A DNA stretch of 64,000 bases from positions 3,162,001-3,226,000 of the forward strand of contig NZ_JQNR01000005.1 in NCBI RefSeq assembly GCF_000745345.1, given 5' to 3'. Origin of the DNA: Actinacidiphila yeochonensis CN732. Its GTDB lineage: Bacteria; Actinomycetota; Actinomycetes; Streptomycetales; Streptomycetaceae. The notes beneath the pieces are model-generated. The model did no database searches. It was not told where the DNA came from and saw only the letters and a program-made list of their open reading frames with translations. Positions 47,483-56,863 of the stretch are shown in pieces; the first letter of the stretch is position 1; each line of letters opens with the position of its first letter. The position numbers were made by a program, and so were the translations under genes.

Positions 47483-48064
47483 ATGGAGCGCACGCCCCGA
47501 GAGCGCGGCGGCTCTCCCGAGTCGAGGGCCTCACGAGAGCCGCCGCTCGACCCCGAGGAGCGGGCGCGGGCACTGTGCCTGCGCCTGCTCACGGGGACCC
47601 CGCGCACCCGTCGCCAACTGGCCGACGCACTGCGGAAGCGGGACATCCCCGAGGACGTGGCCGAGCACGTCCTCGCCCGCTTCGAGGACGTCGGGCTCAT
47701 CGACGACCGCGCGTTCGCCAACGCCTGGGTGGAGTCACGCCACCACGGCCGCGGCCTCGCCCGGCGCGCCCTCGCCCGGGAGCTACGGAACCGGGGGGTC
47801 GACGCCGAGCAGGTCAGCGAGGCGGTCGGCCTGCTCGACGCCGAGCAGGAGGAGACGACAGCCCGGGAGCTGCTCCGCCGCCGGCTGCCGGGTACCCGCG
47901 GCCTGGAGCGGGCCAAGCGGGTCAGGCGCCTGGCCGGCATGCTCGCACGCAAGGGCTACTCCGAGGGCCTGGCCCTGCGCCTGGTACGCGAAGCCCTCGA
48001 CGAGGAGCGGGCCGCCGGCCTCGACACCGCGGAGGAGGAGCCATGGCTGTGGGACGCCGAATAG
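47483..48064 (+). CDS. recX: regulatory protein RecX
   Basis: RecX restrains RecA filaments. The 193-residue protein has an N-terminal disordered part and then three RecX three-helix repeats (LLTGTPRTRRQLADALRKRDIPEDVAEHVLARFEDVGLIDDRAFANAWVESR, and the following units). The ATG lies four bases after the recA stop, so the genes are cotranscribed and share the SOS-type control. Confidence 0.93.
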   Translation: MERTPRERGGSPESRASREPPLDPEERARALCLRLLTGTPRTRRQLADALRKRDIPEDVAEHVLARFEDVGLIDDRAFANAWVESRHHGRGLARRALARELRNRGVDAEQVSEAVGLLDAEQEETTARELLRRRLPGTRGLERAKRVRRLAGMLARKGYSEGLALRLVREALDEERAAGLDTAEEEPWLWDAE

Positions 48065-48593
48065 GCAGGCACGCGGGAGGCGGCTACGCGGCAGGCGGGC
48101 ACGCCCCGGTGCCCGGCTCGGCCTCTCGCCCTCGCGGCGAGCGGCGGGCAGGCACCGCGGACGCCGGGACACCCGCTCGGCACGCTCGTCGGCCCGCGCC
48201 GCGCCGACAGGACCGTCGGGTTCGGTAAGGCCCGTGGGGCGGGCCCGGAGCACCTGGCGGAGGTGGAGCCGGCCGCGGCCCGGGGTGCCGGTTGAACCGT
48301 GGGGCGGACCGGTCGAAGGGCGGACCCGGAGCCCGCGATCGTCGCGCGCACGCGGGCGGTAAAGCCCGCAGGTCGGGTCCTGCCCCCTGCCCGTAAAGCC
48401 TGACCGCACCCCGCTCGCAGGACCGGCCCGGACCTTCGGCCCGCGCGCGGAGTACCCGCCCGCGGCGTGCCGCCCCCCGTTCGTCGGCTCAGGCCCTGCC
48501 GCGCCGTCGAGGGCTGGTCAAGGGCGCCACGGCCGCGGGCTCACACGCCCCGCGTGCGCCCGCCGCGGCCCGCGCGGGGGCGCGGCAGGGCCG
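48065..48593. other. intergenic region downstream of recX
   Basis: This 529-base gap between recX and the convergent monooxygenase gene shows no frame with the expected codon bias and no recognisable RNA. I see only GC-rich sequence with short weak dyads. Confidence 0.4.
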
Positions 48594-50387
48594 TCAGCGG
48601 AGCCGTCCGCCCGTCCGGTGCTCGGAGGGCCCGCCACCCGTGCCCCTCGGACCCGGGGGCACCGCGTCTGCCCTGACCGGGCCACCCGCACCCGTGGGCG
48701 GGCCGCTCCCGGCCGTTCCGACGCCCGCGTCCGGGTCTGCCCCGTCCACGCCGTCCGCCCCGTCCGCCTTTTCGGCGCCGCCCCCGGCCGCCGGGATCGG
48801 CGGACCGCCTCTGGCGAGGTCGGCGTAGGAGTACAGCTCCGCCGGGCGGCACCCCACCATCGCCGCCACCAGGTGCCCGTCGGGCCGCACCAGCAGCACG
48901 GTGTGCGCCGTCGCGCCCGGATACCCCTCCGTGACCAGCAGCTCCGCGCTCACCGGCAACGCGGTCACCGCGGAGGCCAGCCGGGGCATCAGACCGGCCG
49001 TCAACCAGTGCCGCGACTCCCACACCCCCGTGCCCGGGGCCACCAGCACCACCAGCAGGTCGCCCCCCAGCCGGTCGCGCAGCCGTCCCGCCGTGCCGTC
49101 CAGCGCCGTCACCGCCACGTCCTCGACCATGCCGCCCGGCGCCGTCGCGCACTCCGCGGCCAGCGGCGACGCCCCGGACCTGGCGTCACCCCGGGGCGCG
49201 GGCGTGAGCGGGGAGCGGGAGTAGACGGGAACCGCGGCGGCGCCGCGCCCCAGGTGGCTGTCGGTGAGCATCTCGGCCTGGCCGCGGGCCGAGCCCGACA
49301 GCACGGTGTGGCGCACGGTCTGCCACGCCCCGTTCGCCCGCAGCAGCGGAAGCGCCTGGTCGGTGGCGCGCAGCCGGGTGCCGACCGCGCCCCGCCGCTC
49401 GGCCTCGAAGCTGTCCAGCAGGGTCTCCGACACACCCGAGTGGTAGGCCAGTGCGAGCTTCCAGGAGAGGTTCTCCGCGTCCCGCAGCCCCTCCTGGACG
49501 CTCTGCGCGCCCAGGGCGCCCATCAGGTGGGCGGCGTCTCCGGCCAGGAAGGCCCGGCCCACCCGCCACCCGCGGGCCAGCCGCTGGTGCACGGGATAGT
49601 CGGCGGAACCCACCAGCTCGTAGGGGGGGACCTGCCCGCACCAGGCGGCGAGCACCGACCGGAGCCGCTCGACCAGGGCGTCCGAGGTGAGCGGGCGGCC
49701 CCGCACGGGCAGCTGCCAGTCCAGCCGCCACAGCCCGTCCGGCAGCGGCCTCGCGGTGACCTCCTGGCCGGACGGGGCACCCGGCGGATCGCGGTGGAGC
49801 AGGGCCACGCCCGGCTCCACCAGCTCGGTGCGCACGACCGCCACGGCGTTCCGGTCGACAGCCGTCCTGCCCGGGAAGCGCACCCCCAGCAGCTTGCGCA
49901 CCGCGGAGCGGGCACCGTCGCAGCCGACCAGGAACGCGCCCCGCCACCACGTCTCCTGGGCGCCCTGGGTGTGCACGGTCACGCCGCGCGGGTCCTGCTC
50001 GACCCCGTCCACCAGGCAGCCAGGCAGTACCCGGATCGCGCCGCAGCCCAGCACCGCCCGTCGCAGCCCCTCCACCAGGAGGTCCTGCGCGAGGTGCAGG
50101 GGGGCTTCCCGGGGCTCGAAGTCCATCCGCCCGAGGTCGACGCGCCGCCGGAAGGTGCGCCAGCCGACCCAGGTGAAGCCGTCCTCCCGCACCCCGCCGT
50201 ACCCGAGGCGTTCCAGGAACGCGACCGCGGCCGGGTCCAGTACCGTCGTGCGGGCCTGCCGCATTCCGTCCGCGCCTGCCACCGCCTGCGCCTCGTCGAC
50301 GAGGATGACGGGCACGTCCCGTCGGGCCAGCGCGAGGGCGAGGGCGAGGCCGACCGGGCCCGCCCCCGCGACGATCACCGGATCCAC
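48594..50387 (-). CDS. FAD-dependent aromatic-type monooxygenase
   Basis: The GTG at 50387 has GGAGG seven bases upstream on the minus strand. The 597-residue enzyme belongs to the PHBH/PheA group. The dinucleotide motif GAGPVG is at residues 8-13, the middle motif CDGARSAVRKLLGV follows, and the FAD-binding GD motif is FLAGDAAHLMGALGAQSVQEGLRDAENLSWKLA. A C-terminal thioredoxin-like domain of about 180 residues ends in a Gly/Pro-rich tail. Members hydroxylate phenolic or polyketide substrates or inactivate antibiotics; the substrate here is unknown and no biosynthetic cluster is adjacent. Confidence 0.88.
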   Translation of the reverse strand: MDPVIVAGAGPVGLALALALARRDVPVILVDEAQAVAGADGMRQARTTVLDPAAVAFLERLGYGGVREDGFTWVGWRTFRRRVDLGRMDFEPREAPLHLAQDLLVEGLRRAVLGCGAIRVLPGCLVDGVEQDPRGVTVHTQGAQETWWRGAFLVGCDGARSAVRKLLGVRFPGRTAVDRNAVAVVRTELVEPGVALLHRDPPGAPSGQEVTARPLPDGLWRLDWQLPVRGRPLTSDALVERLRSVLAAWCGQVPPYELVGSADYPVHQRLARGWRVGRAFLAGDAAHLMGALGAQSVQEGLRDAENLSWKLALAYHSGVSETLLDSFEAERRGAVGTRLRATDQALPLLRANGAWQTVRHTVLSGSARGQAEMLTDSHLGRGAAAVPVYSRSPLTPAPRGDARSGASPLAAECATAPGGMVEDVAVTALDGTAGRLRDRLGGDLLVVLVAPGTGVWESRHWLTAGLMPRLASAVTALPVSAELLVTEGYPGATAHTVLLVRPDGHLVAAMVGCRPAELYSYADLARGGPPIPAAGGGAEKADGADGVDGADPDAGVGTAGSGPPTGAGGPVRADAVPPGPRGTGGGPSEHRTGGRLR

Positions 50388-50422
50388 GCCGTGGCCTCCG
50401 GAAGAATTGCGGTCACATAGCG

Positions 50423-50452
50423 TATGCAACCCACCGGGCCAGCCCGCGTCAA
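50423..50452 (-). promoter_or_regulatory. candidate promoter of the monooxygenase gene
   Basis: Read on the minus strand, TTGACG (50452-50447) is followed after 18 bases by TGCATA (50428-50423), about 36 bases before the GTG start. Plausible but untested. Confidence 0.35.
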
Positions 50453-50678
50453 GCGACGGTCGCACGTCGGCGCGGTGCGAGCGGGCACGTGGGCGGCGTC
50501 CGAGGCGCGTGCGGGGGCGCCGCCGGAGCGTACCGGGTGGGTAACGGTCCGGCCGGTGAGCCGGTACACCCTTGACGCACCGGGTCGGCATCGGGATGGA
50601 TTCGGTGCACAGGATCCCGGTCGGGGAACCCGCTCCGCACCGGGATCTCCGACTGACCGGACAAAGGGGGGTGGCGCC

Positions 50679-51428
50679 GTGCGGCTGCTGCTCGTTGAGG
50701 ACGACGACCGGGTCGCCGCGGCCCTCTCGGCCGTCCTGGCCCGGCACGGGTTCGACGTGCTGCACGCCCGCGGCGGGGACGAGGCCGTGCGTGCCGTGGT
50801 CGTCGGCGACGGACCGGAGTTCGACTGCGTGCTCCTCGACCTGGGCCTGCCCGACCAGGACGGATTCGAGGTCTGCGGCCGCATAAGGCGCCGTACCGCC
50901 GTCCCGGTGATCATGGTCACGGCCCGGGCGGACGTCCGCTCGCGCATCCACGGGCTGAACCTCGGCGCGGACGACTACGTGGTCAAGCCCTACGACACCG
51001 GCGAACTGCTGGCCCGCATCCACGCCGTCAGCCGCCGTCCGCCGCTGAGCCCCGCCGCCGCGGCAGCCACCGGCCCCACCGCCCCCGCCCAGGGCGCGCC
51101 CGCGCTCCAGGAGGCGGGGGCCGCCGCGGGGACGGCGCTGCTGCTGGGCCGGCTGTCCGTCGACCTGCCGACCCGCCAGGTCACCGTGGACGGCGCCGCG
51201 GTCGCCCTCACCCGCAAGGAGTTCGACCTGCTGGTGCTCCTCGCCCAGCATCCCGGGGTGGTCTTCCGCCGGGAGCAGATCATCAGCGAGGTGTGGCGCA
51301 CCGCCTGGGAGGGGACGGGCCGCACCCTGGAGGTGCACGTGGCCTCGCTGCGGGCGAAGCTGCGCACCCCGGCGATGATCGAGACCGTACGGGGCGTGGG
51401 CTACCGCCTCGTCGTCCCGGCCGGCTGA
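50679..51428 (+). CDS. OmpR/PhoB-family response regulator
   Basis: This 249-residue regulator has a receiver domain (EDDD at 7-10, phospho-acceptor Asp54 in VLLDLGLPDQDGF, VVKPYDTGEL). A long Ala/Pro linker and a winged-helix output domain follow (LTRKEFDLLVLLAQHPGVVFRREQIISEVW, TLEVHVASLRAKL, VRGVGYRLV). The GTG at 50679 gives the canonical first strand MRLLLVEDD. Its kinase follows 19 bases downstream. A TTGACG at 50572 might be a -35, without a clear -10. Confidence 0.95.
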   Translation: MRLLLVEDDDRVAAALSAVLARHGFDVLHARGGDEAVRAVVVGDGPEFDCVLLDLGLPDQDGFEVCGRIRRRTAVPVIMVTARADVRSRIHGLNLGADDYVVKPYDTGELLARIHAVSRRPPLSPAAAAATGPTAPAQGAPALQEAGAAAGTALLLGRLSVDLPTRQVTVDGAAVALTRKEFDLLVLLAQHPGVVFRREQIISEVWRTAWEGTGRTLEVHVASLRAKLRTPAMIETVRGVGYRLVVPAG

Positions 51429-51447
51429 CCGGCGAGGGGCGGTCCCG

Positions 51448-52869
51448 TTGCGCGCGCGCCTGCTCCCGCTGCTCATCGTGTTGATGGCCGGCGTGCTGCT
51501 CGCCCTCGGCTTCCCGCTGGCCGCCAGCCAGGCGGCGTCCCAGCAGCAGAAGGTGGTGGTCGACCGGATCGACGACACCACGCGCTTCGCCGCCGTCGCC
51601 CAGTTCGTCACCGCGCGGGACGAGGAGACCGCCGTCTCCCCGGACGACGACGAGCGCCTGTACACCCTGCGGACCGAACTCGCCCGCTACGAGCAGCTGT
51701 ACGGCATCGAGGCCGGTGTCTTCTACCGCGACCGGACCGCCATGGCGGCCGCGCCGGAACGCTGGCGGGTCCCGGCCCGGGGGGAGCTGTACGACGCCTA
51801 CGAGTCGGCGCTGTTCGGCCGGCGCGCGCACAACCCCCGCCAGGTGTGGCCCTGGCAGCGCCGCATGCTCGCCATCGCCTCGCCCATCGTGCGCGACGGC
51901 GACGTGGTCGCCGTGGTCGTCACCGACTCGCCCACCGGAGCGCTGCGCTCCCGCATCCTGCACGGCTGGCTGCTGCTGGCGGCCGGGGAGCTGGCCGCCA
52001 TGGCGATCGCGGTGCTGCTCGCCGTGCGGCTGACCGCGTGGGTGCTGCTGCCGGTCGAGACCCTGGACCGGGCCACCCACGACATCGCGACCGGCCGGAT
52101 GGCCTCCCGGGTCCAGGAGTCCGGCGGGCCGCCCGAACTGCGCCGCCTGGTGCGTTCGTTCAACGAGATGGCCGACAACGTGGAGGAGGTCCTCGAACAG
52201 CAGCGGGCCTTCGTCGCGGACGCCTCGCACCAGTTGCGCAATCCGCTGTCGGCGCTGCTGCTGCGGATCGAGCTGCTGGGCCTCGAACTGCCGGAGGGGC
52301 ACACGGAGGCCGAGCTGGTGCAGGAGGAGGGCAAACGGCTCGCCCGGGTCCTCGACGACCTGCTGGGCCTGGCCGTGGCGGAGAGCTCCGGCCCGCACCT
52401 GTCCGTCGTCGACGTCGCCGAACTCGCCCGGGCGCGGGCCCACGCGTGGCGTCCGGTGGCCGACCGGGAGGGGGTCACGGTGGAGTTCGCCGCCCCGCCG
52501 GGCCGGATGGCGGGCTGGGCGGACGCCGTGGCTCTGTCCAGCGCGCTGGACGCCGTCCTGGACAACGCCATCAAGTTCACCCCCGCGTCCGGGAGCGTCT
52601 CGGTGCGGGTCGAGGCCGACGAGGAGCGGGTGGCCGTCGGGGTCGCGGACAGCGGGCCCGGCCTGACCGACGAGGAACTGGCCCGGATAGGGGACCGGTT
52701 CTGGCGCAGTACCCGCCACCAGAACGTGCGCGGCTCGGGGCTGGGCCTGTCGATCGCCCGCACCCTCCTGCGGCAGGGCGGCGGCGCCGTCCGCTTCGCC
52801 CACCGCGAGCCGACCGGTTTGGAGGTACGGCTCACCGTTCCGCGCGAGGCCCCGGCGGGCGCGGGGTGA
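51448..52869 (+). CDS. two-component sensor histidine kinase
   Basis: The TTG start at 51448 gives 473 residues. Two membrane helices (about 5-27 and 170-195) flank an extracytoplasmic sensor region of about 140 residues (QFVTARDEETAVSPDDDERL). A HAMP domain (VLLPVETLDRATHDIATGRM) leads to the HisKA box with His261 in DASHQLRNPLSALLLR. The HATPase domain has DAVLDNAIKF, DSGPGL and GSGLGLSIA. It is the partner of the preceding regulator. A TAXI-type binding protein is convergent just downstream. Confidence 0.95.
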   Translation: MRARLLPLLIVLMAGVLLALGFPLAASQAASQQQKVVVDRIDDTTRFAAVAQFVTARDEETAVSPDDDERLYTLRTELARYEQLYGIEAGVFYRDRTAMAAAPERWRVPARGELYDAYESALFGRRAHNPRQVWPWQRRMLAIASPIVRDGDVVAVVVTDSPTGALRSRILHGWLLLAAGELAAMAIAVLLAVRLTAWVLLPVETLDRATHDIATGRMASRVQESGGPPELRRLVRSFNEMADNVEEVLEQQRAFVADASHQLRNPLSALLLRIELLGLELPEGHTEAELVQEEGKRLARVLDDLLGLAVAESSGPHLSVVDVAELARARAHAWRPVADREGVTVEFAAPPGRMAGWADAVALSSALDAVLDNAIKFTPASGSVSVRVEADEERVAVGVADSGPGLTDEELARIGDRFWRSTRHQNVRGSGLGLSIARTLLRQGGGAVRFAHREPTGLEVRLTVPREAPAGAG

Positions 52870-52999
52870 GAGCGTCCGGTGCCACCGGAGCCCCTCGGCC
52901 TCGTCCGGCGGCACCCGGATACGCCTGCCCCGGATGTGCCTGGTCTGGGTTCATCTGGCGCGGAATCGGCGCCCGTTGGCCCATGAACGCCCCTCAGCG

Positions 53000-53012
53000 G
53001 CCCCCTGGGGGC
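53000..53012. terminator. small hairpin between convergent genes
   Basis: GCCCCCTGGGGGC is a perfect dyad in the 204-base gap between the kinase and the TAXI gene. It could end either transcript. Confidence 0.3.
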
Positions 53013-53073
53013 TTCCGCCGTGTCGCGGGCTCCCCGGGTAGGGCGGGCGCGGGCCAGGCCGTCTGAGCGGCCG

Positions 53074-54120
53074 TCAGGGCTTCGCGGAGCGGTAGTACCG
53101 CTCGGCGCCGGCGTGCAGGGGCAGCGGGTCGGTGAACACCGCGGTCCGCAGGTCCACCAGCTGCGCCGCGTGCACCACCTTGCCGATCGAGTCGCGGCTG
53201 TCGATGACCGCCTTGGTGAGCCGTTCCACCAGGGCGGCGTTCGCGTGGTCGGTGGTGATCAGCAGGTTCGCCACGGCGATGGTGGCGACGGCCTGGCCGC
53301 CCTGGGCCGTCGGGTAGGTGTCGGCCGGCATCACCGCCTGCCGGTAGTACCGCATCTGCGGACCCATGGCGTTCAACCGCTCCGCCAGGTCACCGAGCTG
53401 GACCAGCTTGATGTGGTCCACGGGCGCCGTCATGGCGGCCACGGTCGCGGTGGGCAGCCCGCCGGACCAGAAGAAGGCGTCGAGGCGGTGGTGGAGCAGC
53501 ATCGACGGAGCCTTGTCGATACCGACCGGAACCGCCGTGAGGTCCTTGCCGGTGTCCAGCCCGGCCGCGGTCAGCAGCCGCCGGGCGATCAGGTTGACCC
53601 CGGAGCCGGCCTGCCCCACGCCCACCCGCAGCCCGCGCAGGTCGCGGGCCGAGCGCACTGTGGAGTCCCGCGGTACGACAAGCTGCATGTAGTCGTCGTA
53701 CAGCCGCGCGCAGGCCCGCAGGTCGTTCTTGCCGGGACCGTCGTACGAGGCCACCGCGTCGGCGGCGGCGATCGTGAAGTCGGCCCGCCCGGAGACCACC
53801 TGCTCGATGTTCTCCACCGAGCCCGCCGTGCGCTCCAGCCGGACCGGCACACCGGGCAGGGCGGTGCGCAGGTCGTTCTTGAGCAGGACGCCGTACTTCT
53901 CGTACACGCCGTCGGAGACCCCGGTCGCCAGCGAGATCGGCGCCCTGGGGTACGCCGCGCCGTCCGAGGGGAGCAGCCACCACAGCAGCAGCGCCAGCGC
54001 CGACGCCGCGGCCAGGAGCGCCTGGAGGGCGCGGCGGCGGTGGCCCGGCCCGCGCGGGCCGGCGGCCGCGGCCGGCCCGGAGCGGCCCGGCAGGAGTCCG
54101 AGCAGGCGGGATCGGTCCAT
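53074..54120 (-). CDS. TAXI-family TRAP-type solute-binding protein, membrane-anchored
   Basis: The 348-residue protein has a basic N-terminus and one membrane segment (about 31-51, ALQALLAAASALALLLWWLLP) without a clear lipobox, so it is probably an anchored extracytoplasmic binding protein. The TAXI core is seen in ISLATGVSDGVYEKYG, RTAGSVENIEQVVSGRADFTIAAADA, LRGLRVGVGQAGSGVNLIARRLL and LDAFFWSGGLPTATV. No TRAP membrane subunits are encoded nearby. The neighbouring two-component genes suggest it could feed a ligand signal to the kinase; that is inference. Confidence 0.9.
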   Translation of the reverse strand: MDRSRLLGLLPGRSGPAAAAGPRGPGHRRRALQALLAAASALALLLWWLLPSDGAAYPRAPISLATGVSDGVYEKYGVLLKNDLRTALPGVPVRLERTAGSVENIEQVVSGRADFTIAAADAVASYDGPGKNDLRACARLYDDYMQLVVPRDSTVRSARDLRGLRVGVGQAGSGVNLIARRLLTAAGLDTGKDLTAVPVGIDKAPSMLLHHRLDAFFWSGGLPTATVAAMTAPVDHIKLVQLGDLAERLNAMGPQMRYYRQAVMPADTYPTAQGGQAVATIAVANLLITTDHANAALVERLTKAVIDSRDSIGKVVHAAQLVDLRTAVFTDPLPLHAGAERYYRSAKP

Positions 54121-54298
54121 GGCCCGCGATCCTGCCAGCCGGGCCGCGGACGGGGAAGGTGCGGGGCGCGGGCGGCGGTCGGTGGGCCGGTGGCGTTGCC
54201 ATGGAGGGCCGGGCGGTGCCCGGGCGGGCCGGCCCGACGCGGCCGCCGGGAGGCAAACCGGGTTCGGGGACCGCCGGGGCAGCGCCTACCCTGGGTGC

Positions 54299-55804
54299 AT
54301 GACCGCGCAGGACACCGCTCTCCAGCGGAGCTACGAGATCCGCACCTACGGGTGCCAGATGAACGTCCACGACTCCGAGCGCCTGGCCGGCCTGCTGGAG
54401 GACGCGGGCTACGTCAAGGCAGCCGAGGGCTCCGACGGCGCGGATGTCGTGGTGTTCAACACCTGCGCGGTGCGGGAGAACGCCGACAACCGGCTGTACG
54501 GCAACCTGGGCCGCCTGGCGCCCCAGAAGAACGAGCGCCCCGGGATGCAGATCGCGGTCGGCGGCTGCCTGGCGCAGAAGGACCGCGACACCATCGTCAA
54601 GCGCGCGCCCTGGGTCGACGTGGTCTTCGGCACACACAACATCGGGCAGCTGCCGGTGCTGCTGGAGCGGGCCCGGATCGCCGACGAGGCGCAGGTGGAG
54701 ATCGCCGAGTCGCTGGAGACCTTCCCCTCGACGCTGCCCTCCCGCCGGGAGTCCGCCTACGCGGCCTGGGTGGCGATCTCGGTGGGCTGCAACAACACCT
54801 GCACCTTCTGCATCGTGCCCGCCCTGCGCGGCAAGGAGAAGGACCGCCGCCCCGGCGACGTGCTCGCCGAGGTGGAGGCCCTGGTCGCCGAGGGCGTGAT
54901 CGAGGTGACGCTGCTCGGTCAGAACGTGAACGCCTACGGCAGCGACATGGGCGACCGCGAGGCCTTCGGCAAGCTCCTGCGCGCCACGGGCGCCGTCGAG
55001 GGCCTGGAGCGGGTGCGCTTCACCTCCCCGCACCCCCGGGACTTCACCGACGACGTGATCGCCGCCATGGCCGAGACGCCGAACGTGATGCACCAGCTGC
55101 ACATGCCGCTCCAGTCGGGCTCCGACCAGGTGCTGCGGTCGATGCGCCGCTCCTACCGGCAGGACCGCTACCTGGGCATCATCGAGAAGGTCCGGGCCGC
55201 GATGCCGGACGCGGCGATCACCACCGACATCATCGTCGGCTTCCCCGGGGAGACCGAGGAGGACTTCGAGCAGACCCTGCACGTGGTGCGCGAGGCCCGC
55301 TTCGCGCAGGCGTTCACGTTCCAGTACAGCAAGCGCCCCGGCACCCCGGCCGCCGACATGGAGGGCCAGATCCCCAAGGCCGTCGTCCAGGAGCGCTACG
55401 AGCGGCTGGTCGCCCTCCAGGAGGAGATCTCCTGGGAGGAGAACAAGAAGCAGGTCGGCCGCACTCTGGAGGTGCTGGTCGCCGAGGGCGAGGGGCGCAA
55501 GGACGACGCCACGCAGCGGCTGTCCGGGCGCGCGCCCGACAACCGCCTGGTGCACTTCCGGCGCCCTGAGGAGCCGGTCCGCCCTGGCGACATGGTCACC
55601 GTGGAGGTCACCTACGGGGCGCCGCACCACCTGCTCGCGGAGAACGCCCCGCTCGCGGTACGCCGTACCAGGGCGGGCGACGCCTGGGAGCGGCGCACCT
55701 CGGCGCCGGCCAAGCCCGCGGGCGTCATGCTCGGCCTGCCCACGATCGGCGCCCCGGCCGTGCCGGCGGGTCCGGTGGCGACGAGCGGCTGCTCCCTGGG
55801 CTGA
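54299..55804 (+). CDS. miaB: tRNA-2-methylthio-N6-dimethylallyladenosine synthase
   Basis: MiaB is a radical-SAM enzyme that adds the 2-methylthio group to i6A37 in tRNAs, after MiaA. The 501 residues include the UPF0004 domain (RTYGCQMNVHDSERLAGLLE, FNTCAVRENADNRLYG), the radical-SAM cysteines 164, 168 and 171 in VGCNNTCTFCIVPALRG, DIIVGFPGETEEDFEQT and a TRAM domain. The ATG at 54299 lies six bases after TACCCT, so the transcript may be leaderless. miaA is 3 kb downstream. Confidence 0.96.
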   Translation: MTAQDTALQRSYEIRTYGCQMNVHDSERLAGLLEDAGYVKAAEGSDGADVVVFNTCAVRENADNRLYGNLGRLAPQKNERPGMQIAVGGCLAQKDRDTIVKRAPWVDVVFGTHNIGQLPVLLERARIADEAQVEIAESLETFPSTLPSRRESAYAAWVAISVGCNNTCTFCIVPALRGKEKDRRPGDVLAEVEALVAEGVIEVTLLGQNVNAYGSDMGDREAFGKLLRATGAVEGLERVRFTSPHPRDFTDDVIAAMAETPNVMHQLHMPLQSGSDQVLRSMRRSYRQDRYLGIIEKVRAAMPDAAITTDIIVGFPGETEEDFEQTLHVVREARFAQAFTFQYSKRPGTPAADMEGQIPKAVVQERYERLVALQEEISWEENKKQVGRTLEVLVAEGEGRKDDATQRLSGRAPDNRLVHFRRPEEPVRPGDMVTVEVTYGAPHHLLAENAPLAVRRTRAGDAWERRTSAPAKPAGVMLGLPTIGAPAVPAGPVATSGCSLG

Positions 55805-55811
55805 GCCCAGG
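55795..55811 (+). terminator. hairpin at the miaB stop codon
   Basis: CCTGGG and CCCAGG pair around CTGAG, with the miaB stop inside the loop. A possible 3'-end signal without a T run. Confidence 0.35.
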
Positions 55812-55956
55812 TCAGCCCTCCGGCGGGCCCCGGCCGCGTGGCCGTCGGACCGCGCGCCGGACTCCCGGGCTCCCGGGGGCTTACGGCGGCCTGGCCGCCG
55901 GGCAGGGATCCGCACGGAGGCCCGCCCGCCGCGGGGCCGCCGGTAGGGTTCGGTGC

Positions 55957-56684
55957 ATGTTGGTCGCCGCCGCCGTCTGCCCCTGTCCGCCGCTGCTGGT
56001 CCCCGAGGTGGCCGCCGGTGCGGCGCCCGAACTCGACGGCGTCCGCGCGGCCTGCGCGGACGCCGTGGGCGTACTGGCGGCGGCCCGGCCGCAGTGCCTG
56101 GTGGTCGTCGGCCCGGGTACGCGCCCAGGCCCGGAGGCGTTCGCCCCGGGCGCGTCCGGCACCTTCCGACCCTTCGGCGTCGACGCGCACGTGCGGCTCG
56201 GCGCCGCGGACGGCCCGCCCCCTCCGCGCCCGGCGCGCGGCCGGGGGAGAGGCTGCCGGCCGCCCTCGCGGTGGCCGCGTGGCTGCTGCGCGGCTGGGGA
56301 GCCGCACCCGTACAGGGGCTGGCCGTGGGGGAGGAGCTGGACCCCGGGCGCTGCGCGGCGGCGGGCCGGGAGGCGGCCGCGCGGGCGGACCGGGTGGCGA
56401 TGCTGGTGGTGGGCGACGGCAGCGCCTGCCGCACCCAGAAGGCCCCCGGGTACCTCGACGAGCGCGCCGAGCCCTTCGACGCCGCCGTGGCGGCCGCCCT
56501 GGGCCGTGCGGACACCGCCGCCCTCGCGGAGCTGGACCCGGAGCTCGCCCGGACGCTGAAGGCCGCGGGACGCGCCCCCTGGCAGGTACTGGCCGGCGCG
56601 GCCTCGGGCGCCGGGCTGTCGGGCCGGCTGCTGGAGGAGGCGGCACCCTACGGGGTGGGCTACTTCGCGGCTGTCTGGACCTGA
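55957..56684 (+). CDS. LigB/MEMO-like class III extradiol dioxygenase-type protein, apparent frameshift
   Basis: The first frame reads MLVAAAVCPCPPLLVPEVAAG, then LVVVGPGTRP and TFRPFGVDAHVRLG up to about 56215. The sensible sequence then moves to the neighbouring frame (GERLPAALAVAAWLLRGWG, VAMLVVGDGSACRTQKAPGYLDERAEPFD, WQVLAGAASGAG, YGVGYFAAVWT) to the stop at 56684. Adding one C to the C5 run at 56218-56222 gives a continuous protein of about 242 residues. The fold family contains ring-cleavage dioxygenases and MEMO proteins; this small actinobacterial branch has no known function. It lies between miaB and miaA. Confidence 0.75.
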
Positions 56685-56863
56685 CCCAACCCCCGGGGTT
56701 CACCGTGCCCCGCGCCCGAGGCGGCGCCCGGACCGGGCGGTCGTGCGCTCTCCGGTCCGGCGTCTTCAGGTCCGACGCCCTCCGCGTGCGGCGGCCGCTC
56801 CGCGCGCACGGCGGCCCCGGCCGCGCGTGCGTGGCGGCCGGGGCCGGGACGGACCGGCAGGGC

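Noticed and set aside
48065..48593. Short open frames in the gap after recX.
   Set aside because: Third-position bias is absent and no frame has a start with a binding site; they are shadows of high GC.
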